Below the pieces are notes generated by a model. The model saw only the letters and a list, made by a program, of their open reading frames with translations. It was not told the origin of the DNA and did no database searches. From a virus: a DNA stretch of 27,351 bases. The position numbers were made by a program, and so were the translations under genes. Positions 6,093 through 13,033 of this stretch are shown here, one piece after another (the stretch's first letter is position 1; the number at the start of each line of letters is the position of its first letter). The stretch lies in the IMG/VR virus record IMGVR_UViG_3300025264_000087, positions 1 to 27,351 of that record; one strand, 5' to 3'.

Positions 6093-8113
6093 TACTCAAC
6101 CTCCCATGGTTTTTGCATATCATTCGATGCTAGGTAATGCCACACCGCTTTACCAGGTTCAGCATACGTCTTGACCTTATCTCCCAAGTACTTCTGTACG
6201 TAGGTGACAGCATTTCGGCAAGCCTTATTACCACTTGAAAGCTCCGCTTTCTTTAATGCTTGACGTGCCAAGATCTCTAGTTCCTTGCGTCGGTAGAAGG
6301 TGACGCTATCCATTGCCCCCATAAGCACACGACCAATCGCAACCTGATCTTCCTCTGAATGTTGTTTGCCTGGAGTGATCGGTGTGAACGCATTGACCTT
6401 CCACTCACCTTCATCAAAGTCGAATGCCGCCAGATGTTCGTTGGGTTCCTGTGCATTACGTGCCTCATAGAAGAGATTCACGTCAGGCTTCTCGCCCAAT
6501 AGCTTGATGCCGCTATCGAACCAGCCTGCGAAGGCGCTGCCTCCCCGTGCTGACATGAAGCTCTTGTCATCAGCACGTTCTTTGCCGGTGTGATGGGCAA
6601 CAATCACGCAGATATTGTGCGCCTCAATCAAGAGATCGATGCGATCCAATAGCTTGTGAATCTCAGCGTTGTTGTTCTCTTCTCCATCAAAGAAGTTAAT
6701 GATGGGGTCGATCATGACGAGGTCGGGTTCGTGATAAGCGATCTCATCGCTGATCATCTGGATGTCACCGTCTCGCATCAGATTCTTACGTAGGCGCCCA
6801 CTCGGAATCAGGTTGCCATACCCCATCTGCAGGAGATCAGGGTCGGATTCAAACTTCCGATAGTACATTTCAACTCGGCTCTTGATGAACTCACGGATGA
6901 TCTCCGCTTGTAACCACACCACCTTAAGCGGTCGGCTGAATGGTACCCCCATGAATTCAGTGCCCGTTGTAGCAGCGGCGGCAAAGCCACCAAGCCAGTT
7001 CGACTTGCCGATCTTGGGCTTACCTAACAGCAGCACCCTTGAGCGTTGAAAGACAAAGCGATCACCCCAGTACTGCTCAACCGCGGAATCATCTAACTCA
7101 GTCCAACTCTCGTGGGTGAATACCTCTAACCCCAGCGGGTGCTTTACTTCTGCAGGCTCCGCTTCAATGGGATCTTCCTGGCTCTGGATTTCCTTGAGCT
7201 CTTCAGTGAGATCGACATGCCAGTTACTTGTCTGCCACCTCAACGCACCACCATCAACATCTTCAGGGTGCCGTTGGATATGACCATGGATAATGCTGAC
7301 CGTTGTCTGCGTGACTTCGATCAGTCCCATGGGTGGGGCTAAGGTTTGATTCCAATCCTGGGCTTTGATCAGCACTTCACGCTGACCCCAGCCTTCCTTG
7401 ATCCACCGGCCAACCAGCCGTGCCAAGGTATCGTTGCGTTCACCCATCTTGACTGGGTCTTCAGTCAGATGCTGCGTGATCTTCTGGACTTTGCCTTCGT
7501 TGTTGAACGCTAAGATGTTCTCAAGATCGGTTTGGTTGAGGGCAGGTAGATCGTCCATGTCTTCAGCAATGAAGTGTTCATCGATCTTCCATTCGTATCC
7601 TTTGCTGGGTGTGATCAGGACGTAGCCGCCTTCACCACGGACATCCAGTTTGTTGGAGCCAGTGGAGTTACGAACGTTGACTCCACCAATGGAGTAGAAG
7701 AAATGGGAGCCACCTCGAGGCGTCTTCTGCCTTAACGGGGTACGACTGACACCTCCCTGACTAATCCATTCGACTGCCTGATCCGAGTCAGCGTCCAAGA
7801 CAGCGAAGGTAATGCCTGTGATCGCTGCCCAGTTGGCATTGGGATACATCTGGTGCCATGTCTTGACCTCTTCCCACGTAGGTTGAGCACGTTGGTAGTG
7901 CTTCCAGCTAACCCGTGGGGTCTTAGCCCAGCGTGCGCTCAGGGTGGGTTCATCATCAAAGGGATGGCGGCTGCGAAAGAACTTAGGGACCACGTCGGTA
8001 GGACTACCGCATGGGATAAGGTGGAACCTGTGTTGCCACAGATTCTCTAGGATCTCTAAAGCTGCCTCTGGTGATAGGTCTTCCCCACCACCCGTTGGCA
8101 GAAGCAAAGCCAT
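6092..8113 (-). CDS. Bifunctional primase-polymerase/RecA-like helicase fusion
   Basis: The ATG at 8113 overlaps the previous stop (TGATG) and gives 673 aa. The N-terminal third (about 20-180) is a prim-pol domain: FAVLDADSD with paired acidic residues near 107-109, TPRGGSHFFYS with the His near 137, and LDVRGEGGYVLITPS. The C-terminal half (about 330-610) is a RecA-like/AAA_25 ATPase similar to RepA-type helicases: Walker A LGKPKIGKSN (about 364-372), Walker B DLVMIDPI (about 465-471), a VIVAHHTGK strand and a SARGGSAFAGW segment. The combination serves as primase plus replicative helicase in phages and plasmids. It heads the minus-strand operon just after a small regulator-like gene. Confidence 0.85.
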   Translation of the reverse strand: MALLLPTGGGEDLSPEAALEILENLWQHRFHLIPCGSPTDVVPKFFRSRHPFDDEPTLSARWAKTPRVSWKHYQRAQPTWEEVKTWHQMYPNANWAAITGITFAVLDADSDQAVEWISQGGVSRTPLRQKTPRGGSHFFYSIGGVNVRNSTGSNKLDVRGEGGYVLITPSKGYEWKIDEHFIAEDMDDLPALNQTDLENILAFNNEGKVQKITQHLTEDPVKMGERNDTLARLVGRWIKEGWGQREVLIKAQDWNQTLAPPMGLIEVTQTTVSIIHGHIQRHPEDVDGGALRWQTSNWHVDLTEELKEIQSQEDPIEAEPAEVKHPLGLEVFTHESWTELDDSAVEQYWGDRFVFQRSRVLLLGKPKIGKSNWLGGFAAAATTGTEFMGVPFSRPLKVVWLQAEIIREFIKSRVEMYYRKFESDPDLLQMGYGNLIPSGRLRKNLMRDGDIQMISDEIAYHEPDLVMIDPIINFFDGEENNNAEIHKLLDRIDLLIEAHNICVIVAHHTGKERADDKSFMSARGGSAFAGWFDSGIKLLGEKPDVNLFYEARNAQEPNEHLAAFDFDEGEWKVNAFTPITPGKQHSEEDQVAIGRVLMGAMDSVTFYRRKELEILARQALKKAELSSGNKACRNAVTYVQKYLGDKVKTYAEPGKAVWHYLASNDMQKPWEVE

Positions 8114-8412
8114 CAACTTCTCACATGTTCAACCCCCAGCCTGACTTGCATCGCAGGACTACGTGTCTTGCTGATGTCATCAGGCTGAGCGATTTTTGAA
8201 TTGATCTCCTCGGCAGGACCAAATATCGATTCCCAATCTAGCTCCCCATTGGAAGCCACAATGAATTTCTTAGCTTGCTTCACTGCTGGTGAGCGAGTGA
8301 GGTAACGGTACTGCCTGATGGACGACGGATTGATGCCTGTTCGACGCACAACCTCGTCGTCTCCAAGCTTCCAAATCCATTCAGCTAAAGTAATCTTTTT
8401 CTTCGTAGCCAT
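8113..8412 (-). CDS. Small HTH DNA-binding protein
   Basis: 99-aa basic protein. ITLAEWIWKLGDDEVVRRTGINPSSIRQYRYLT-type spacing (residues 7-39) fits a Cro-like helix-turn-helix: a Gly-Asn/Ser turn, then a recognition helix, followed by an ELDWESIF segment common after such HTHs. It is the first gene of the minus-strand replication/modification block, is divergent from the plus-strand block, and faces two operator-like dyads at 8450-8485. It is therefore a good candidate for the regulator of both promoters. No strong ribosome binding site is visible before its ATG. Confidence 0.6.
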   Translation of the reverse strand: MATKKKITLAEWIWKLGDDEVVRRTGINPSSIRQYRYLTRSPAVKQAKKFIVASNGELDWESIFGPAEEINSKIAQPDDISKTRSPAMQVRLGVEHVRS

Positions 8413-8449
8413 TTTTTGAAAACGTACTCTGCTCTATAGACCGCCAATA

Positions 8450-8498
8450 GAAAAAGTGTATCTTTTTCCTTGACTCCCCGTCAAGCGCATGCGATAAA
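8450..8498. promoter_or_regulatory. Divergent promoter/operator region
   Basis: Two adjacent hyphenated palindromes with 5-nt gaps: GAAAAAG/CTTTTTC (8450-8456/8462-8468) and CTTGAC/GTCAAG (8469-8474/8480-8485), centred 18 bp apart. The second supplies a -35-like TTGACT on the plus strand, 17 bp before GATAAA (8493-8498), and TTGACG on the minus strand, 18 bp before TACACT. A single dyad could thus control both divergent operons. Confidence 0.55.
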
Positions 8499-8545
8499 TG
8501 CTCTGTGATGTGGTGTGTGTGTATAGAGAGAATAGGAAAATTGCT

Positions 8546-8956
8546 ATGGAGATTGCGGCTTTAAAAGCTCTGCATTTGCAGTTCACGACGAAGATAAAGA
8601 AGTTAGAACGTGTGCTTGCTGGGGTCGAACGTGACCTTCTAGACCATCCCGAAATTCAAGAAGCTATCCTTCCCCTTCACAACGCTGGCGGCAGTAAGAC
8701 TGTCGATGGTGTTTGTGTGGAACTGCGTCGAACGCATCATTGGGATCAGGAAACGCTGACCGATATCTGCGACCGGATCGAACGTCCTCATTGGCCTCAC
8801 TTCATCAAGGAAGTCATTACCTTAAAGGTAGACAACCGAGAGTGGATGAAGTGGGCGGCTGCTAATTTAGATGCTGCTGACATGTTCACTCCAGCCTATG
8901 GCTTGGAGGTGAGTCAGCCGAGGGTGAAGGGAGTGAAGGAGGATGAGGATGACTGA
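8546..8956 (+). CDS. Hypothetical phage protein (possibly DUF7173-like), 136 aa
   Basis: Start at 8546 is preferred because AGGA lies eight bases upstream; the ATG at 8498 falls in the -10 region of the promoter. The first 40 residues form a helical Leu/Lys/Glu-rich stretch, followed by GGSKTVDGVCVELRRTHHWDQETL and a C-terminal AADMFTPAYGLEVSQPRVKGV. The WDQ-then-helix layout and the final beta-rich tail recall a small phage family found next to recombination genes, but I hold that loosely. First gene of the Sak4/SSB/Tas operon. Confidence 0.6.
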   Translation: MEIAALKALHLQFTTKIKKLERVLAGVERDLLDHPEIQEAILPLHNAGGSKTVDGVCVELRRTHHWDQETLTDICDRIERPHWPHFIKEVITLKVDNREWMKWAAANLDAADMFTPAYGLEVSQPRVKGVKEDEDD

Positions 8957-9248
8957 AGCCACAAAGCTTGAGCTTTCCTTCACCCCGAAACAAATTTCCT
9001 ATCTGGCTCACACGAGTTGCAAGTCGTTTATTCATGACCAATACGAACGTTTTGAATTTGATGACTCGGATGACAATGTGAACCACATGGTTCTAGGCTG
9101 GCTGCACTGGCTTGAGAACGACTCATACCTCTCGGCCCTGATCATGCAGCAATTTTGTATTGCACGGGGTTACCGCGCATCCATCCTGACCGATGAACAC
9201 AGAGGGGAATGGGTAGTGTGGACCGATGATCCACTTGATATGGAATGA
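8949..9248 (+). CDS. Hypothetical phage protein, 99 aa
   Basis: ATG at 8949 lies six bases after AAGGAGG (8936-8942), so it is chosen over ATG 8943, which abuts the binding site. It overlaps the upstream stop by 8 bp. The product is acidic and aromatic (FEFDDSDDN, GWLHWLEND, GEWVVWTDDPLDME). No family recognised. Confidence 0.6.
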   Translation: MTEATKLELSFTPKQISYLAHTSCKSFIHDQYERFEFDDSDDNVNHMVLGWLHWLENDSYLSALIMQQFCIARGYRASILTDEHRGEWVVWTDDPLDME

Positions 9249-9251
9249 CAC

Positions 9252-9800
9252 ATGAAGATTAAAAAGAACAAAATCTATGAAGAGGGTGCTTCCCCGATAA
9301 ACAAACTTGCTGTACGGATGCTCTGGCGTGGAGAAAAGTACGAACCGCCCCATAAGTTTCTTAATTGTTTTAAGACTCAACCCTCGCTCTATCAACTTCC
9401 TTCAGATCAAGGAAGCAACGTTACATTGGTAAATCATTTAAGAACTATGACTGGAAAGCGATTTGGCAGGCTTGTCGTACTTGGTAAGCATCAACCAGAT
9501 AAAAACTATCTTGCCGTTGTAAAGAACGCAAAACTCCATAACTTTCTTACAAAACCCCCAAAGAAAACAGCCTCCGATATTTTAGCCTTCGAAGAGAAGT
9601 ATAAAAAAAGGCAGCACAACGGGGGTCACGCTAAATGGGTCTGCCGTTGTGACTGTGGTAATTACTGTCTTCAGTACACAAGATCTCTAAAGAACGGCCG
9701 TGGAAATCTCTGTTCTGAATGTGAGCATTTAGAATACATGAAAGGCAAGACATCACAAAAATCAACCAACCAAAAGGAGGACATAAATGTCACTACTTGA
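9252..9800 (+). CDS. Zinc-ribbon phage protein
   Basis: 182-aa basic protein. MTGKRFGRLVVLG at about residue 66, then WVCRCDCGN and, after a SLKNGRGN turn, LCSECEHLEY: this is the zinc-ribbon module often seen in phage proteins and at the N-terminus of AP2/HNH homing endonucleases. No HNH or AP2 domain follows here. Lys-rich N-terminus (MKIKKNKIY). It is more A/T-rich than its neighbours, a weak hint of separate origin. The last 14 bp contain the start and strong ribosome binding site of the Sak4-like gene. Confidence 0.62.
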   Translation: MKIKKNKIYEEGASPINKLAVRMLWRGEKYEPPHKFLNCFKTQPSLYQLPSDQGSNVTLVNHLRTMTGKRFGRLVVLGKHQPDKNYLAVVKNAKLHNFLTKPPKKTASDILAFEEKYKKRQHNGGHAKWVCRCDCGNYCLQYTRSLKNGRGNLCSECEHLEYMKGKTSQKSTNQKEDINVTT

Positions 9801-10545
9801 AGCTGTCTCTCGTCAAGGAGAGATCCCGCCCCTACGAATGAACATTCAAGGGACGGATGGAATTGGTAAGAGCACGTTTGGAACGGGTGCTCCTGACCCG
9901 ATCTTCATCCAAGCAGAGGATGGCCTTAGCTACTTAGATGTTGATCGCTTCCCTCTATGTAATACATGGAGCGACCTGATGGATCAGGTTGAGACGTTGT
10001 TCAAGGACGACCACAAATTCAAGACCGTCGTGCTTGATACCACGGACGCCGCCGGGAATCTTTGCGAACAGCATGTTTGTGAAGATAACTCATGGAAATC
10101 TATCCAAGCACCTGGCTGGGGCAAAGGGCCAGCTGAACTGCGCCTTGTGTGGGCACATCTTCTTGATGGACTCAACGCACTGCGAGTGGATCGCCAGATG
10201 AATGTGATCTTACTCTCGCATGTCGAGGCAAAGATCTTCAGTGATCCGAGTGAAGGAGACTACAACCGCTGGGAAATGCGTTGCGATAAGAACGTCAATG
10301 CGTTGATCAAGGATTGGGTGGACTTCAATTTCTTTGCCAACTACGAGCTCAACAAGATCTCTGACAAGCAAGAGAGAAAGAACCGTGCCATTGCGTATGG
10401 AAAGCGCAAGTTGTTCACGAGCTTCAATGCTTCGTTCGATGCGAAGTCACGCTTGGAACTTCCCAAGGAACTTGAATTCACTTGGGAATCTTTCGCTGAT
10501 GCCTACACCAAGGCGCTATCTAATCAACAATCTAAAGCCGCGTAA
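9787..10545 (+). CDS. Sak4-like RecA-fold recombinase (AAA_24 ATPase)
   Basis: 252-aa ATPase with Walker A GTDGIGKST (22-30) and Walker B KTVVLDT (Asp near 84), the short RecA core of the phage AAA_24/Sak4 family. ILLSHVEAK in the middle corresponds to the sensor strand after Walker B. Sak4 proteins are single-strand annealing/recombination ATPases helped by a phage SSB, and the next gene is an SSB-like DUF669 protein, as expected. AAGGAGG at 9774-9780 gives a strong ribosome binding site. Downstream helicase and exonuclease genes complete a recombination module. Confidence 0.82.
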   Translation: MSLLEAVSRQGEIPPLRMNIQGTDGIGKSTFGTGAPDPIFIQAEDGLSYLDVDRFPLCNTWSDLMDQVETLFKDDHKFKTVVLDTTDAAGNLCEQHVCEDNSWKSIQAPGWGKGPAELRLVWAHLLDGLNALRVDRQMNVILLSHVEAKIFSDPSEGDYNRWEMRCDKNVNALIKDWVDFNFFANYELNKISDKQERKNRAIAYGKRKLFTSFNASFDAKSRLELPKELEFTWESFADAYTKALSNQQSKAA

Positions 10546-10557
10546 GGAGAACGAACG

Positions 10558-11028
10558 ATGGCATTTGACAAGCTAGACCTGACCCAAGTTGAAGACACCA
10601 GTGGTGACTTCGAGCCTATCCCTGATGGGAAGTACATGTTGCAAGCAGTTCATTGGAAGGATGATCCGTCAAGCACAGGAAGACCCATGCTGACTGTTCA
10701 GTTCTCAGTGGCAGAAGGTAATTATCATAACCGCATAATCTTTGAGAACTTTGTCTTAACGGAACCCGTTGCCTTGGGACGCTTGAAGTCTTGGGTCGCT
10801 TCTTGTGGGTTGGAATCGGAGATTAAAGACTTCAACTCTTCGCACATGAATGACTTGATGAACAAGAAGTTCCGAGCCAACGTCAAGATTCAGCCGCCAA
10901 AGGATGGTTACGGGGCATCCAATGGAGTGAAGTCTTTCCTACGTCCAAGCAATGGTGATCAAGCTCAAGAGGCCGAGACACCTGCTGCTGAGGCACCGGC
11001 TCAATCTAAACCCAAGTGGAGCAAGTGA
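10558..11028 (+). CDS. DUF669-family SSB-like protein
   Basis: 156-aa protein. FEPIPDGKYMLQAVHWKD, a GRPMLTVQFSVAEG strand and the NRIIFENFVL, LGRLKSWVASCGL and FRANVKIQPPKDGYGASNGVKSFL blocks match the DUF669 family, which serves as single-stranded DNA-binding partner of phage recombinases. The C-terminus is Ala/Glu/Pro-rich and flexible, ending KPKWSK instead of the usual acidic SSB tip. AAGGAGA upstream. Directly follows the Sak4-like gene. Confidence 0.78.
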   Translation: MAFDKLDLTQVEDTSGDFEPIPDGKYMLQAVHWKDDPSSTGRPMLTVQFSVAEGNYHNRIIFENFVLTEPVALGRLKSWVASCGLESEIKDFNSSHMNDLMNKKFRANVKIQPPKDGYGASNGVKSFLRPSNGDQAQEAETPAAEAPAQSKPKWSK

Positions 11029-11043
11029 TTGGAGGAAGACGAT

Positions 11044-11304
11044 ATGTATCGCATGTTATTTGAAGATCCAAATAACCCAGAGCGGGAAGAGATCCTCAAT
11101 ATCATCGCTGACTGTATCGATGACCTGAGTGATCAAGGGTTTGATGACAAGGATGTCATCGAATGCACAGTTAAATACGCGCTCACGTTAGCTTACTTAA
11201 TGACCACGGAAGAGAGCATGGATGAGCTAGTCGAATCCATTAAAACCAGCGCTCTAGAAGTCAGAGAGCAAGCCATGAAAGCAAATAAGAGGAATCTCAA
11301 TTGA
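11044..11304 (+). CDS. Hypothetical acidic protein, 86 aa
   Basis: ATG at 11044 follows GGAGGA (11031-11036) and is preferred over the TTG at 11029. The product is acidic and mostly helical (EREEILNIIADCIDDLSDQGF, DELVESIKTS), without motifs I know. Its stop overlaps the start of the Tas-like gene (TTGA), so the two are probably coupled in translation. Whether it has anything to do with the Tas system is open. Confidence 0.6.
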   Translation: MYRMLFEDPNNPEREEILNIIADCIDDLSDQGFDDKDVIECTVKYALTLAYLMTTEESMDELVESIKTSALEVREQAMKANKRNLN

Positions 11305-12164
11305 TTAATACGCAAAAACTTTCGCTGCGTGCTGCTGTTAAAGGCATGTATGCCATTCAAAAAACACGGATCAAGGTAGGCAACAACATCGTTGCAAACT
11401 TTAAGGTGAAGCTAGGGCAAGAACCTGGCAAGCCGGAAGAGGAGTTGGATGCTGATGCCAAGATGTTGCTGAGCCAGCTGCGACTCTCTTTCAAAAAGAT
11501 CACCGAAGGGGTGGTGTCCATGACGCCAAAGAAGTTTAAGGCCGATGGCATTATCTCAGACTACACCGAGTACGCTTTGATCCAGCAGTACATCCAGCTT
11601 GAAGAAGCTGAGAGTACTTCGTTACGTAACATTCACTATGCGGTACGTAACTTCCCCATCTACTACACCTTCCTTGAAGAAGTTAAAGGATGTGGTCCGT
11701 TGATGGCGGCAGTCATCATCAGTGAGTACGACATTCACAAGGCCGAGTACCCGAGCTCACTGCATAAGTATGCTGGGCTGGACGTGGTCAAAGGTGAGGG
11801 GCGATCCCGTAAGGCGCATCACCTTGAGGACGATACCTACCTTGATGCCAATGGTAAGGAACAGACCAAGAAGTCGATCACTTTCAATCCTTTCCTGAAG
11901 ACCAAGTTGATCGGTGTCTTAGGTAGCTCCTTCATTAAAACGGGGGGGTATTACCGCACGGTTTATGACAACTACAAAGAGCGACTTGCCCACATGCCTG
12001 CTCATGAAGAGAAGAGCAAGGGCCATCGTCACAACATGGCCGTGAGGTACATGGTCAAGAGATTCCTCGTGGATCTTTATGTGGCATGGCGGAAGCTTGA
12101 AGGATTGCCAGTGGCATCTGAATACAGTGAGGGGAAGTTAGGGATTAAACACAAGGCGGCTTAA
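11301..12164 (+). CDS. tasA: Tas-like protein (Nop/IS110 C-terminal-like), nuclease-less, of a TIGR array
   Basis: 287 aa, TTG start overlapping the previous stop, AGAGGA seven bases upstream. Residues about 42-116 are helical; 126-258 resemble the Transposase_20 region of IS110 elements and, by extension, the Nop domain of Nop5/Nop56: VKGCGPLMAAVIISEYD, LHKYAGL, NPFLKTKLIGVLGSSFIK, YYRTVYDNYKERL and AVRYMVKRFLVDLYVAWRKLEG. There is no IS110 N-terminal DEDD/RuvC domain and no HNH motif, so it is not a transposase. A 36-bp-period dual-repeat array starts at its stop codon. In TIGR-Tas systems a Nop-domain protein binds 36-nt guide RNAs; the nuclease-free form is TasA. It would be an RNA-guided DNA-binding protein. 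Function is inferred from family and array. Confidence 0.8.
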   Translation: MINTQKLSLRAAVKGMYAIQKTRIKVGNNIVANFKVKLGQEPGKPEEELDADAKMLLSQLRLSFKKITEGVVSMTPKKFKADGIISDYTEYALIQQYIQLEEAESTSLRNIHYAVRNFPIYYTFLEEVKGCGPLMAAVIISEYDIHKAEYPSSLHKYAGLDVVKGEGRSRKAHHLEDDTYLDANGKEQTKKSITFNPFLKTKLIGVLGSSFIKTGGYYRTVYDNYKERLAHMPAHEEKSKGHRHNMAVRYMVKRFLVDLYVAWRKLEGLPVASEYSEGKLGIKHKAA

Positions 12165-13033
12165 GCCAAAAAAGACTAGACAACCAGAAAATTCGAGCGA
12201 GCCACATGACCCAAGACAACCAAATTCCTCGAGCGAGTCATTGTAACGAAGACAACCAATGGATATCAGCGAGCCAGATGGTCCAAAGACAACCATGGGA
12301 GAAAAGCGAGCCATGAGCAACGAGACAACCACCGAAAGGGAGCGAGCCATCTGCAAGGAGACAACCAGAAGAAAAAAGCGAGCCATGGGAAAATAGGAAC
12401 CCATTAACCTGAAATGAGCCAGAAAACGGGAGACAACCACACATCGTTAGCGAGCCAGAAAACAGCAGTCAACCAATATGTAAAAGCGGGCCAACTGTAT
12501 ATAGAAACCCAACTGACGTTAGCGAGCCAGAAATGGGGAGACAACCACTGTGCACGAGCGAGCCATTGGGTGAGAGACAACCACTGAGCATGAGCGAGCC
12601 AGCTGAACGAAGAAAACCAATGTTGTGCAGCGAGCCATGGAACACAAGAAAACCACGCTTCCTTAGCGAGCCATTGGGTGAGAGACAACCACTGAGCATG
12701 AGCGAGCCATCGGTAAGGAGACAACCAGCGGTGTAGAGCGAGCCACGGAAATCAAGACAACCAGCAATGAAAAGCGAGCCATATGCAATGAGACAACCAC
12801 CGAATGGAAGCGAGCCAGAGAAGAAAAGACAACCAGTGGCAGCAAGCGAGCCAATCCGCCTGAGACAACCACGATCACAGAGCGAGCCATTGCGGATGAG
12901 ACAACCAAAACTGCCAAGCGAGCCATGAGGATCAAGACAACCAATCTTACGGAGCGAGCCATTGCCCAGAAGACAACCAACGAACAAGAGCGAGCCGAAA
13001 TCAGGAAATCACCCTATGGATAAGAGCGAAACA
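12160..13033. repeat. TIGR-like array: two alternating 9-bp repeats with 9-bp spacers
   Basis: Core 12178-12997 has 23 copies of R2 (AGACAACCA, 18 exact) alternating with 23 copies of R1 (AGCGAGCCA, 19 exact), separated by 45 spacers, all 9 bp except one of 10 bp at 12277-12286. Period is 36 bp. R1 and R2 share A-G-x-x-A-x-C-C-A. Degenerate units extend to both edges: CTTAAGCCA at 12160-12168 overlaps the tas stop codon and AGCGAAACA at 13025-13033 touches the helicase start. Poorly conserved repeats lie in the middle (12395, 12413, 12467, 12485, 12503). It is not a CRISPR: repeats are far too short, two kinds alternate, spacers are 9 bp and no cas gene is near. The layout equals that of TIGR arrays processed to 36-nt tigRNAs. 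Transcription is probably plus strand with the operon. Confidence 0.92.

Noticed and set aside
11301-12164. Intact IS110-type insertion sequence
   Set aside because: The N-terminal DEDD nuclease domain is missing, and the gene is joined to its operon neighbours by overlaps, with no element ends visible.
12138-12987. Several open frames of 67-172 aa on both strands over the repeat array, with repeating GCL..NGSL or SEPLGERQPL words
   Set aside because: The 36-bp period is a multiple of three, so the repeats stay in frame and give long open frames by default. The products are translations of the repeats, have no ribosome binding sites and no recognisable protein features.
12178-12997. Single 9-mer spacer matches to other parts of the window (for example CTGAGCATG reverse-complement near 25147)
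   Set aside because: With 45 spacers of 9 bp and both strands of 27 kb, several matches are expected by chance. Only paired spacer hits would mean anything, and none was established by eye.
12160-13033. CRISPR array
   Set aside because: Two different 9-bp repeats alternate and spacers are 9 bp; CRISPR repeats are about 23-47 bp with spacers about 30 bp. No cas gene is present; the Cas4-like nuclease at 14678 is better explained as a phage recombination exonuclease.
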